A stretch of DNA of 7,937 bases from Planococcaceae bacterium UBA3370 (GCA_002360295.1 DEQI01000221.1:23227-31163), one strand, 5' to 3'; positions 1 through 7,894 are shown, counted from the first letter of the stretch. Notes: a model not told the origin generated them from the letters alone. Translations and numbers: made by a program.

Positions 1-360
1 TCTGGTACAGCATTTGAAATCTTATCGATTGATATCGCGGACGTAGATGTAGGTAAAAATATCGGTGCCGAGCTACAAATCGAACAAGCGCAAGCAGATA
101 AAAATATTGCACAAGCGAAAGCAGAGGAACGTCGTGCAATGGCCGTAGCAAACGAGCAAGAGATGGTAGCTAAAGTACAAGAAATGAAAGCGAAAGTTGT
201 TGAAGCGGAAGCAGAAGTTCCAATGGCGATGGCTGAAGCATTACGCTCAGGTAACTTCGGTATTATGGATTATATGAATTACAAAAATATTCAAGCGGAT
301 ACATCGATGCGCGATTCAATTGCAAAATCAACAGATAAACCAGATACTTCACAAAAATAG
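1..360 (+). CDS. floA: FloA flotillin-like protein, C-terminal part (5' truncated)
   Basis: The reading frame is open from base 1 to the TAG at 358–360, giving the last 119 residues of a protein whose start lies outside the window. FloA (YqfA) proteins are about 330 residues long, so roughly the last third is present. Visible are the end of the SPFH/band-7-like part ([16 protein letters not shown] near the start), a long Ala/Glu/Lys/Gln-rich helix typical of the flotillin coiled coil (about residues 28–75), and the tail with [20 protein letters not shown], characteristic of bacterial FloA. FloA is a membrane-associated scaffold that oligomerises into functional membrane microdomains and affects membrane fluidity, secretion and signalling. 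The ATG at 139 is internal and not a start. In B. subtilis the gene sits directly upstream of yqfB-yqfC, as here. No terminator follows it, so it probably shares a transcript with the next gene. Confidence 0.95.
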   Translation, partial: SGTAFEILSIDIADVDVGKNIGAELQIEQAQADKNIAQAKAEERRAMAVANEQEMVAKVQEMKAKVVEAEAEVPMAMAEALRSGNFGIMDYMNYKNIQADTSMRDSIAKSTDKPDTSQK

Positions 361-395
361 TGAGGTGGATGGATAGAAGGGAGTGTGTTTACTAA

Positions 396-899
396 ATGGA
401 AGGTCTCATTATTATGATCATCATCGGTATTATTTCTTCAATCTTTAATAAAAAAGAAAAACCAAAAGAAATGAAGCAAATGCCACCATTTAGTAACAAG
501 TCAGTTCCTACACAAGAACCGCGACAAGCTACTACAGCGGCTCCGAAAACGCTTGAGGACTTTGCGAATGAAATTTTTGGACAGCTGGAAAAGAAGGTTC
601 CGGAATTGAAGCGTGAAGTAGTCTTTCCACAAGCACAAGAATTCCAAAAGCCGGTAACAGTAAATCCAGTGAAGGAAAGACCAAAACGACAAACTGAACA
701 AGTTGTAAAAGAGCCTGCGAGAAAATTCGAAATGAATCGCGGGAGAGAGAATATTGAACAATCTAGTAGAGTGAAACAAATGGAAGAAAAAACGAAACAA
801 ATGTTTGTAACTCCGAAGACACAAGAAACACTCGTACAAGCGATTGTTACTGCTGAAATATTAGGGCCTCCAAAGGCGAAACAACGTTCAATTAGATAA
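396..899 (+). CDS. Membrane-anchored, charged low-complexity protein of unknown function (yqfB position)
   Basis: This is a 167-residue protein that I cannot assign to a characterised family. Residues 3–17 (GLIIMIIIGIISSIF) form a hydrophobic N-terminal anchor, followed at once by a Lys-rich segment, so the rest is predicted to be cytoplasmic. Residues about 20–140 are rich in Lys, Glu, Gln, Pro and Thr with no clear fold and are probably disordered or a loose coil. The last 24 residues look different: a short amphipathic helix (ETLVQAIVTA) leading into EILGPPKAK (154–162), which resembles a C-terminal tail I recall in uncharacterised Firmicutes proteins. An in-frame TAA at 393–395 makes ATG 396 the earliest start; its AAGGGAG site (377–383) is 12 nt away, longer than usual. 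It lies 35 nt after floA and just before a strong terminator, so it is likely the last gene of the floA transcript. It occupies the place of B. subtilis yqfB, but homology is not claimed. Confidence 0.75.
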   Translation: MEGLIIMIIIGIISSIFNKKEKPKEMKQMPPFSNKSVPTQEPRQATTAAPKTLEDFANEIFGQLEKKVPELKREVVFPQAQEFQKPVTVNPVKERPKRQTEQVVKEPARKFEMNRGRENIEQSSRVKQMEEKTKQMFVTPKTQETLVQAIVTAEILGPPKAKQRSIR

Positions 900-925
900 A
901 CCTATACATGCCTCCTTTTGCCGTC

Positions 926-935
926 GCATATAGTA
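926..935 (+). promoter_or_regulatory. Possible sigma-E-like -10 element in the terminator loop
   Basis: CATATAGT (927–934) resembles the sigma-E -10 consensus CATACAMT, with one clear mismatch and one at the degenerate position. About 14 nt upstream, ACATG (906–910) holds only the CAT core of a sigma-E -35 element. YqfC and YqfD are known mother-cell sigma-E genes in B. subtilis, so a promoter is expected close upstream. Initiation about 7 nt downstream would start the RNA near 941, after the 5' arm of the hairpin, leaving the ribosome site free. The match is weak and the resulting leader would be extremely short. Confidence 0.25.
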
Positions 936-940
936 CGTCA

Positions 941-948
941 AAAGGAGG
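941..948 (+). promoter_or_regulatory. yqfC ribosome binding site in hairpin arm
   Basis: AAAGGAGG is a near-perfect Shine-Dalgarno sequence, 8 nt before TTG 957. It decides the start of yqfC, since the TTG at 918 has no ribosome site and lies inside the terminator's 5' arm. All eight bases pair with the 5' arm of the preceding terminator, and the T-run of the terminator serves as the spacer to the start codon. Confidence 0.85.
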
Positions 949-956
949 CTTTTTTA

Positions 957-1190
957 TTGAAAAAATTATTTCAACATGCACCTATTCTTGAAATAACAGA
1001 TTATAAACAATTCAAGTGGCATGGGAATTACACGATTATTAATGCATCGGAAAAGGCTTGTACATGCATGTTAGATGATTTTATTGTGCATATTAATGGT
1101 GAGGAAGTACAAGTAGATGTACTGGCAACAAATGGATTTAGTGTGACGTGTAAAAAATTGCATAAAGTGACGATTGAACGGCATGTATAA
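957..1190 (+). CDS. yqfC: Sporulation protein YqfC (YabP/YqfC family)
   Basis: This is a 77-residue protein of the YabP/YqfC family. The body shows the alternating beta pattern of the family: WHGNYTIINAS, then MLDDFIVHINGEEVQVDVLATNGFSVTCKKLHKVTIE, matching the 'function as…I.G..L.V..L….I.G.I..I.' layout. Length is somewhat below the roughly 90 residues of the B. subtilis protein, with a short N-terminus. The start is TTG 957, chosen because AAAGGAGG lies 8 nt upstream. A longer version from TTG 918 would add 13 residues encoded by the terminator hairpin and is unlikely. YqfC is made in the mother cell under sigma-E in B. subtilis; its biochemical role is not known. The stop overlaps the start of yqfD, indicating translational coupling. 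Confidence 0.88.
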   Translation: MKKLFQHAPILEITDYKQFKWHGNYTIINASEKACTCMLDDFIVHINGEEVQVDVLATNGFSVTCKKLHKVTIERHV

Positions 1191-2292
1191 TTTTAATTAC
1201 CGTCGTATACGAGTGACTGTCCAAAAGGATGAACAAATGCATGAGCTACTTCAGTATTTACATAATCACAATGTTATGATTCGCCATGTGCAAACGAAAA
1301 AAGATACATTACAATTCGAAATAACCCGCAATCACTTACCTATCCTTCGTCAAGCAAGAAGAAAATATCAACTAAAATTAAAGTTACGATACACTTCACC
1401 GGATGTTCTGTTACAAAAGCAGCTGACTACCTATATTGGGCTATTATGCTTATGGATTATACCGATTATTTGTAATGAATGGATGTGGACGATTGATGTA
1501 CAGGCTGAGACACCAGAGAAAAAAGTAGCTGTTGAAAGGCTTTTAGAAAAAGAATTCTCAGCACCTATTTTAAAAAGAAGTTTACGATCTGATAACGATA
1601 TAAGACAGTTAATTATGCAAGAATACCGTGAATTTTCGTGGGTGCATGTGGCGAAAATAGGAAGTAAGATGACTATATCACCTCAGCTTGCCCCTGAAAA
1701 TAAAGTGAAAACGGAAAAGGATGTCTATTATCACTTAATTGCAGGAAACAGTGGGGTTATTACTCATTTCAATATTACAAGTGGTGAAAGAAAAGTAACA
1801 CCCAATACAACAGTTTATACGGGTGATACGCTTGTTTCGGGCGTGATTCAACAAGGGGATAAATACTTAAAAGTCGGCGCAGTTGGAGAAGTGTATGCGG
1901 ACTATTGGTTAGAAACAGAATTTGAAATACCAACAACGGTTAATTATGAAATCGTCACAGCAGAGGACTGGCAGATTACGTTCTTTAATTCCTCTAAAAC
2001 AGATACAGCATTAAAAAAAATCGAATTGCCTTCTTGGTTAAATTCGTATATCCAAATAGCAAAAGTTGAAACGCGACAGAAGATTGTTGAAACACTCACA
2101 GAAGAAAATGTAGAAACAAAAATACTGCCTTTATTACATGAAAAAATGATACAATCATTACCAGCAAAGAGCAGGATTAAAAAAGAAAACCTTTTGCACG
2201 TTACTTTTGATGATGATAAAGTAAAAGGGAAAGTGCTATTTTTGGTGAATGAAAATATTGCAGTAAGATATCCTATTGATCAAGGAGAATGA
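1183..2292 (+). CDS. yqfD: Sporulation protein YqfD
   Basis: This 369-residue protein has the YqfD architecture. An N-terminal cytoplasmic part (about 1–82) begins with a beta strand (RRIRVTVQ) and includes HNVMIRHVQTKKDTLQFEI. A single membrane segment follows (about 84–100, YIGLLCLWIIPIICNEW), then a long region predicted outside the cytoplasm, with EYREFSWVHVAKIGSKMTI and a segment around GNSGVITHFNITSGE and VTPNTTVYTGDTLVSGVI. The family is a sigma-E sporulation protein in B. subtilis, needed for normal spore formation; its molecular activity is not established. ATG 1183 is chosen over the in-frame TTG 1174; neither has a good ribosome site (only AAAGTGA at 1164–1170), so initiation probably depends on ribosomes finishing yqfC, whose stop overlaps by 8 nt. 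At its own end the TGA overlaps a run of three ATGs of phoH. Confidence 0.9.
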   Translation: MYNFNYRRIRVTVQKDEQMHELLQYLHNHNVMIRHVQTKKDTLQFEITRNHLPILRQARRKYQLKLKLRYTSPDVLLQKQLTTYIGLLCLWIIPIICNEWMWTIDVQAETPEKKVAVERLLEKEFSAPILKRSLRSDNDIRQLIMQEYREFSWVHVAKIGSKMTISPQLAPENKVKTEKDVYYHLIAGNSGVITHFNITSGERKVTPNTTVYTGDTLVSGVIQQGDKYLKVGAVGEVYADYWLETEFEIPTTVNYEIVTAEDWQITFFNSSKTDTALKKIELPSWLNSYIQIAKVETRQKIVETLTEENVETKILPLLHEKMIQSLPAKSRIKKENLLHVTFDDDKVKGKVLFLVNENIAVRYPIDQGE

Positions 2293-2294
2293 TG

Positions 2295-3254
2295 ATGTTA
2301 GATAATATGTCAGAATTGCAAGTTGATAATCCAAATGAAGCTGTCATGCTGCTCGGTATGTCAGATGCCAATATTAAATTAATTGAAGAAACATTTCATG
2401 TACAAATCATAACACGTGGTGAACTTATTCAAATTGCTGGTCAGGATCAAGAAAAAAAAGAGCAAGCGAAGCGTGTTTTACATTCACTATTGCAAGTAAT
2501 TCGTAAAAATATAAATATTGACCAACGAGATGTTGCCACAGCCATTGAGATGTCTAATAAAGGAACAATTGAGTATTTTGCAGAGCTTTACGATGAAGAA
2601 ATCGCGCGTAACACGAAAGGAAAGCCGATTCGTGCAAAAACAATCGGACAACGTGAATACATAAAGGCGATTCGTCATAAAGATTTAATTTTCGGTTTAG
2701 GCCCAGCTGGTACAGGAAAAACATATTTAGCTGTTGTCATGGCAGCACAAGCTTTAAAGAATGGACATGTTAAACGTATTATTTTAACACGTCCAGCAGT
2801 AGAAGCTGGTGAATCACTTGGATTTTTACCTGGTGATTTAAAAGAAAAGGTAGATCCTTATTTACGTCCATTGTACGATGCATTACATGATATTTACGGT
2901 CAAGAGCAAACGCAAAGACTTATTGAGCGTGGTACGATAGAAATTGCACCACTTGCTTATATGCGCGGACGTACGTTAGATGATGCTTTCGTTATTTTAG
3001 ACGAAGCACAAAATACGACACATCAACAAATGAAAATGTTTTTAACTCGTTTAGGATTCGGTTCAAAAATGGTAATAACAGGCGATAAAACACAAATTGA
3101 CTTACCGAAAAATACTGAATCAGGTTTAATCATTGCAGAACGTACATTAAAATATGTAAAAGATATTCATTTCCAAATATTAGAGCAAGGAGACGTTGTA
3201 AGACATCCCCTTGTGGCAAAAGTCATTCAAGCCTACGCTGAACAAGAACTATAA
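2295..3254 (+). CDS. phoH: PhoH family ATPase (YbeZ-like)
   Basis: This 319-residue P-loop ATPase has the usual PhoH/YbeZ length. An N-terminal KH-like region (about residues 10–50, with ANIKLIEETFHVQIITRG) probably binds RNA. The ATPase core follows, with Walker A GPAGTGKT at 136–143, RPAVEAGESLGFLPGD after it, Walker B VILDE with D236/E237, and the TGDKTQIDLP sensor segment. These are all hallmarks of the family, which is related to superfamily 1 helicase cores. In E. coli the homologue YbeZ partners the RNase YbeY in rRNA processing; ybeY lies two genes downstream here, which supports a similar role. Three consecutive ATGs occur (2289, 2292, 2295); AAGGAG at 2282–2287 is 7 nt from the third and too close to the first two, so 2295 is preferred. 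The phoH start region overlaps the yqfD stop. Confidence 0.95.
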   Translation: MLDNMSELQVDNPNEAVMLLGMSDANIKLIEETFHVQIITRGELIQIAGQDQEKKEQAKRVLHSLLQVIRKNINIDQRDVATAIEMSNKGTIEYFAELYDEEIARNTKGKPIRAKTIGQREYIKAIRHKDLIFGLGPAGTGKTYLAVVMAAQALKNGHVKRIILTRPAVEAGESLGFLPGDLKEKVDPYLRPLYDALHDIYGQEQTQRLIERGTIEIAPLAYMRGRTLDDAFVILDEAQNTTHQQMKMFLTRLGFGSKMVITGDKTQIDLPKNTESGLIIAERTLKYVKDIHFQILEQGDVVRHPLVAKVIQAYAEQEL

Positions 3255-3265
3255 TATGTTTTCAG

Positions 3266-3298
3266 GCTGTCCTGTACAATTTACAGGGCAGCTTTGTT
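3266..3298 (+). terminator. Terminator after phoH
   Basis: GCTGTCCTGTA (3266–3276) pairs with TACAGGGCAGC (3282–3292) in an 11-bp stem with one G·U pair and a 5-nt loop. It begins 11 nt after the phoH stop. The tail TTTGTTAGTT is T-rich but broken by G and A, so termination may be partial. It separates yqfC-yqfD-phoH from the pgpH operon. Confidence 0.75.
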
Positions 3299-3304
3299 AG
3301 TTAG

Positions 3305-3511
3305 TGGAGCATTATTCGAGTAGATGATGAACAGGCTTTCTGCGGGGTACTGGAAGGCATTTTAGACATAAATTTGTCAGATGTTCTTAATCAGCATGTT
3401 CTTCCCATAGACTTAGAAAAAGAAAACAAATTTACTTGGTTTAATAGCTGTTGTTACAATATAACGGATTTTAAACGACAAAAAGACAAAAAAACTTACA
3501 CCTTTTCATGA
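3305..3511 (+). pseudogene. Open frame lacking a start codon; possible gene remnant
   Basis: Between TAG (3302–3304) and TGA (3509–3511) runs a frame of 68 codons without a stop. Its translation looks protein-like: SIIRVDDEQAFCGVLEGI, then DINLSDVLNQHVLPIDL, then FTWFNSCCYNITDFKRQ. There is no ATG or GTG in frame; the only common alternative start is TTG 3374, which has no ribosome site. I do not recognise the protein. It could be the decayed end of a lost gene, or chance in a non-coding leader; a 68-codon run without a stop is uncommon but not decisive in DNA this AT-rich. A promoter candidate and one arm of the pgpH hairpin lie inside it. Confidence 0.25.
3431..3460 (+). promoter_or_regulatory. 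Candidate sigma-A promoter for the pgpH operon
   Basis: TACAAT (3455–3460) matches the -10 box in five of six positions and is preceded by TGT (3452–3454), giving an extended -10. TTTACT (3431–3436) is a four-of-six -35 box at 18 nt spacing. Initiation near 3467 would give a leader of about 97 nt that contains the whole inverted repeat before pgpH. It lies after the phoH terminator, where an operon promoter is expected. Confidence 0.5.
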
Positions 3512-3563
3512 AATTCTACTAAGAAATTGGTAAACTAGAAATAAAGTAAAGTGGAGGTGTAAG
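3495..3563 (+). repeat. Inverted repeat sequestering the pgpH ribosome site
   Basis: CTTACACCT (3495–3503) is the exact complement of AGGTGTAAG (3555–3563), the bases directly before the pgpH ATG. Two G·U pairs extend the stem to 11 bp, so that GGAGGTG (3553–3559), the Shine-Dalgarno sequence, is wholly in the 3' arm. The loop is 47 nt and contains the small palindrome TTTCATGAAA (3504–3513). This could act as a translational switch for pgpH; the long loop weakens it, and chance is not excluded. Confidence 0.5.
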
Positions 3564-5675
3564 ATGAAGAACCAATTAAATAAAATAATCAATTTAATTA
3601 GTTTCCGTTCCTTTTTATTAATTGTCCTCCTCCTAACAGCGATTGTACAATTTTTATTTGTGGTCGGTAATGTTAGAGGTACTACATATAACATACAACT
3701 ATTGCAACTTGCACCTGAAACCATTCGTTCTGTCAAAACCATTGAAGATACAGTAAAGACAGAACAAGAGCGGGAACAAGCCGAAAACGCTGTTGAAGAT
3801 GTTTATGTATTTAATAATGAGATTGCTAAGCATCGGACAGCATTTGTCACATCTATTTTTGATATAGTAATAGATGTTCGGAATGAAATCGCTCAAAGTG
3901 AAGAAATAATACCTAAAGACAAACAAATTGAACTATTAAAAAGTAAATTAAAAGATATTTTACAAAACCAATCAGGACTTGTCATTACAGATGTTCAACT
4001 AGAAGCATTAATTTCTGCAGACGAAAAGTCATTGCAACGTACACGAGATACATTATCAAATCTAGTGAAAACGTATTTAGAAAAGTCGATTCGAAAAGAA
4101 AATATTCCGATCGTGCGAAGTGAAGTAGAGAGCAAAATTAGCCAAACTACTACTATTCCACAAGCATTGATTAATACTTCGATTGCGATTGGACGCGCTG
4201 CCATTGTTGAAACTGAAACAATTGATGAAGAAAAAACTGAGCTTCGAAAGCAACAAGCGCGTGAAGCAGTAGAACCGACGCGTATTTTGCAAGGTCAAAT
4301 CATTGTGCAGGAAGGCGAAATTATTGATCGAGAAGTATACCGCCAGCTAGAGCTGTTAGGTATTTTAAATACGAAAGCATCCATTAAACCAATTATTGGA
4401 CTGGCTATTTTAATCGTATTGCAAATGTCCTTTATGTTTATTTTATTTGACCGTTCAAAAATGGAACGATCAAAACGTCGTAGTGCCCTTCTAGTGACGG
4501 TAATGGTTTATACTATTTCGATAGCCATTATGAAATTGATGAGTTTAGTAGCAGATAACTTTGACGTGATGATTGCGTATTTATTCCCAACGGCATTATC
4601 AACAATGCTCGTTCGGCTACTTGCCAATGATAGAGCAGCTTCTGTCGTAACTGTCATGACGGCTGCAACAGCAGGTGTTCTATTCCATAGTGGTTATTCT
4701 GCGGTGCTACAAATGGATATTACACTTTATATTATTTTTGGTGGATTTGCCACATTATATTTCATGCGTAGTATCGAAAAAAGAGCAAATTTATTACAAG
4801 CGTGCGGTATAGTAACCATTATTAATATTTTGTTTATCGTATTTTATTTATTAATGTCGCAATCAACGTACGGCATTTCAGAAATCGGTTTCTACATTAT
4901 CGCTGGTGTTGTATCTGCATTATTATCAGGTGCATTAACAATCGGATTATTACCATTTTTTGAATCAGCATTTGGTATCTTATCAACGATGCGTTTAATA
5001 GAATTATCAAACCCAAATCATCCGTTATTAAGAAAGATTTTAACGGAAACGCCAGGTACGTATCATCATAGTATTATGGTAGCGAATTTAGCTGAAGCTG
5101 CTTGTGAAGCAATCGGTGCGGATGGATTATTAGCACGTGTTGGCTGCTATTATCATGATGTCGGTAAAACGAAAAGACCTGCCTTTTTTATAGAAAACCA
5201 AATGTCAGGTATCAATCCTCATGATTCTTTACCGCCTCAATCTAGTGCGGATATCATTATTGCCCATACGACACATGGGGCGGAGTTATTGAGGAAGCAT
5301 AAAATGCCACAAGAAATTATTGATATCGCGCTTCAACATCATGGAACAAGTTTATTAAAATATTTCTTATTCAAAGCGAAAGAAGAAGGGCATAATGTAG
5401 ACGAGTCAAAGTACCGTTATCCGGGTCCAAAACCTCAAACGAAAGTAGCAGCTGTCATTAGTGTGGCAGATAGTGTAGAAGCGGCTACACGCTCGATGAA
5501 AGAACCGACAGCAGATAAAATACAGAAGCTCGTTCAGTCGATTATTCAAGACCGTATACAAGATAACCAGTTTGATGAATGTGATATTTCATTGAAAGAA
5601 TTAAAAATTATAGAAAATGTATTATGTGAAACGCTAAATGGGACATTCCATTCTCGAATAGAGTATCCTAAATAA
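3564..5675 (+). CDS. pgpH: PgpH, 7TM-HD cyclic-di-AMP phosphodiesterase
   Basis: This 703-residue protein (B. subtilis PgpH/YqfF is about 710) hydrolyses c-di-AMP to pApA. Domains in order: a first membrane segment (about 14–35, [20 protein letters not shown]), a large extracytoplasmic 7TMR-HDED-type domain (about 40–270), a membrane bundle (about 276–470) and a cytoplasmic HD domain (about 495–640). Metal-binding residues of the HD domain are visible: H501/H502 in GTYHHSIM, H531-D532 in [12 protein letters not shown]568 and H571 in AHTTHG, H592-H593 in QHHGTSLL, and a late Asp in SVADSVEAA. c-di-AMP controls potassium and osmolyte transport and wall homeostasis, so PgpH tunes these. The start is ATG 3564 with GGAGGTG 4 nt upstream; that ribosome site lies in an inverted-repeat arm. 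It is the first gene of the operon running to era. Confidence 0.96.
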   Translation: MKNQLNKIINLISFRSFLLIVLLLTAIVQFLFVVGNVRGTTYNIQLLQLAPETIRSVKTIEDTVKTEQEREQAENAVEDVYVFNNEIAKHRTAFVTSIFDIVIDVRNEIAQSEEIIPKDKQIELLKSKLKDILQNQSGLVITDVQLEALISADEKSLQRTRDTLSNLVKTYLEKSIRKENIPIVRSEVESKISQTTTIPQALINTSIAIGRAAIVETETIDEEKTELRKQQAREAVEPTRILQGQIIVQEGEIIDREVYRQLELLGILNTKASIKPIIGLAILIVLQMSFMFILFDRSKMERSKRRSALLVTVMVYTISIAIMKLMSLVADNFDVMIAYLFPTALSTMLVRLLANDRAASVVTVMTAATAGVLFHSGYSAVLQMDITLYIIFGGFATLYFMRSIEKRANLLQACGIVTIINILFIVFYLLMSQSTYGISEIGFYIIAGVVSALLSGALTIGLLPFFESAFGILSTMRLIELSNPNHPLLRKILTETPGTYHHSIMVANLAEAACEAIGADGLLARVGCYYHDVGKTKRPAFFIENQMSGINPHDSLPPQSSADIIIAHTTHGAELLRKHKMPQEIIDIALQHHGTSLLKYFLFKAKEEGHNVDESKYRYPGPKPQTKVAAVISVADSVEAATRSMKEPTADKIQKLVQSIIQDRIQDNQFDECDISLKELKIIENVLCETLNGTFHSRIEYPK

Positions 5676-5691
5676 GCGTAGGAGGGTTCGT

Positions 5692-6180
5692 ATGATTTTA
5701 AATATTGATTTTTTAGATGAAACGACTGAAGTACAAGAAAGTCATATGGAGCTAGTGGAAAAGCTATTACAGCATGCTGCACAAGTAGAAAATATTGAAC
5801 AAGGTAGTGAAGTATCTATTTCATTTGTAACAAATGAAGCAATCCATGAAATCAATCGTGAATATCGTGATAAAGATCAACCGACAGATGTTATTTCCTT
5901 TGCGCTAGAGGAGTTAGGCGAAGGGGAAGTACCAATAGTCGGGGAAGATATGCCAAGAATTTTAGGGGATATTATTATTTCAATTGACCGTACAAAAGAA
6001 CAAGCCGAACAATACGGGCATTCTTTTGAACGAGAGCTTGGCTTTTTAGCTGTTCATGGATTTTTACATTTATTAGGGTATGATCATATGAATGAGGAAG
6101 ATGAAAAAGTAATGTTCGGCAAGCAAGATGTGATTTTATCAACATTTGGCTTAGGTCGTGATGAAAATGGACAGCCGTAA
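5692..6180 (+). CDS. ybeY: YbeY, rRNA maturation endoribonuclease
   Basis: This 162-residue zinc-dependent endoribonuclease of the UPF0054/YbeY family is involved in 16S rRNA 3'-end maturation and 70S ribosome quality control. The signature [11 protein letters not shown] is intact at 122–132, with zinc ligands H122, H126 and H132. The conserved N-terminal half shows [24 protein letters not shown] followed by VISFA, and then a RILGDIIIS strand. Start ATG 5692 has GGAGGG (5681–5686) at a spacing of 5 nt, and the gene begins 16 nt after the pgpH stop. In B. subtilis this is yqfG. Its company with phoH (the YbeZ partner) and era is functionally coherent, since all three act on small-subunit assembly. 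The end overlaps the start of dgkA. Confidence 0.96.
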   Translation: MILNIDFLDETTEVQESHMELVEKLLQHAAQVENIEQGSEVSISFVTNEAIHEINREYRDKDQPTDVISFALEELGEGEVPIVGEDMPRILGDIIISIDRTKEQAEQYGHSFERELGFLAVHGFLHLLGYDHMNEEDEKVMFGKQDVILSTFGLGRDENGQP

Positions 6181-6517
6181 GTTTTTCAAGTCCTTTACTT
6201 TTGCTATACAAGGGATTTTTACGGCAACGAAAGAGCAAAATATGCGCTTTCATTTATTGAGTGCTGTTGTGGTCATCATTGCAGGCCTCATGACGGGACT
6301 ATCGTTAATGGAATGGCTCATATTGATTATCATGATAGCACTTGTGATTAGCGCGGAGATGATTAATACGGCGATAGAACGAGTAGTAGACTTAGCATCG
6401 CCTGACATTCATCCGCTTGCCAAAGATGCAAAAGATATTGCTGCAGGCGCGGTATTTGTATTTGCACTGAGCAGTGTTATAATCGGATTACTCATTTTTA
6501 TTCCAAAATGGTTTTAA
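6161..6517 (+). CDS. dgkA: Undecaprenol kinase (diacylglycerol kinase family)
   Basis: This is a 118-residue integral membrane lipid kinase. In Gram-positive bacteria this DgkA subfamily phosphorylates undecaprenol to undecaprenyl phosphate, the carrier for peptidoglycan and teichoic acid precursors. Visible features: an N-terminal amphipathic helix ([24 protein letters not shown], residues 8–31, continuous text), three membrane segments (about 32–48, 50–70, 97–114), the signature [14 protein letters not shown] (65–78, with E66, N69, E73, D77) and [15 protein letters not shown] (84–98). The start is uncertain: GTG 6158, ATG 6161 and ATG 6167 are in frame. Only a weak AGG (6153–6155) precedes them, best placed for 6161. 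The start lies inside ybeY (20-nt overlap), so translation is probably coupled. Confidence 0.93.
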   Translation: MKMDSRKFFKSFTFAIQGIFTATKEQNMRFHLLSAVVVIIAGLMTGLSLMEWLILIIMIALVISAEMINTAIERVVDLASPDIHPLAKDAKDIAAGAVFVFALSSVIIGLLIFIPKWF

Positions 6518-6536
6518 AATGCATGAAAAGAATTAG

Positions 6537-7860
<1,324 letters not shown>

Positions 7861-7894
7861 GAATAAGTTTTAATAACATATTAGAACATCGATT

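Larger units (their letters stand above)
910..955 (+). terminator. Intrinsic terminator overlapping the yqfC ribosome site
   Basis: GCCTCCTTTTG (910–920) and CAAAAGGAGGC (939–949) form a perfect 11-bp stem. It can be extended past one mismatch by CGT (922–924) with ACG (935–937), and it is followed directly by six T (950–955). This is a classic rho-independent terminator for the floA unit. Its 3' arm contains AAAGGAGG, the Shine-Dalgarno sequence of yqfC, so the same structure would also hide that ribosome site in any read-through RNA. Confidence 0.85.
3255..3563 (+). other. Intergenic region phoH–pgpH (309 nt)
   Basis: This is the only long gap in the window. From left to right it holds a terminator-like hairpin (3266–3298), a 68-codon open frame without an ATG/GTG start (3305–3511), a candidate sigma-A promoter (3431–3460), a polypurine stretch (about 3475–3494), and an inverted repeat whose right arm contains the pgpH ribosome site (3495–3563). 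The neighbouring genes are otherwise packed with gaps below about 60 nt, so the size of this gap suggests a regulatory leader, a decayed gene, or both. Confidence 0.8.

Noticed and set aside
501..839. 112-codon open frame on the - strand, opposite the yqfB-position gene
   Set aside because: It mirrors a gene with a convincing anchor, start and C-terminal motif. Its translation is rich in Phe, Cys, Arg and Ser, typical of the complement of a Lys/Glu-rich coding strand, and there is no ribosome site.
866..871. Second GCCTCC copy near the end of the yqfB-position gene as an alternative partner for the yqfC ribosome site
   Set aside because: Only six bases, inside coding sequence for the conserved tail, and much weaker than the adjacent 11-bp arm.
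918..956. Longer yqfC starting at TTG 918
   Set aside because: The added 13 residues would be encoded by the terminator hairpin and have no ribosome site, whereas TTG 957 has AAAGGAGG at ideal spacing.
3380..3402. Direct repeat of ATGTTCTT in the phoH–pgpH gap
   Set aside because: Two 8-nt copies in AT-rich DNA with no further copies or symmetry; not distinguishable from chance.
3508..3522. Four-codon mini-ORF (ATG AAA TTC TAC TAA) in the pgpH leader
   Set aside because: There is no Shine-Dalgarno sequence before it, and such short frames are common by chance.
3503..3536. TGGTAAACT (3528–3536) as an alternative extended -10 promoter close to pgpH
   Set aside because: No acceptable -35 box at 16–18 nt, and initiation there would leave a very short leader; the 3431–3460 candidate is better.
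5975..6253. - strand open frames across ybeY/dgkA and within era (7506–7811)
   Set aside because: They lie entirely over strongly supported conserved genes, lack ribosome sites and have no recognisable protein features.
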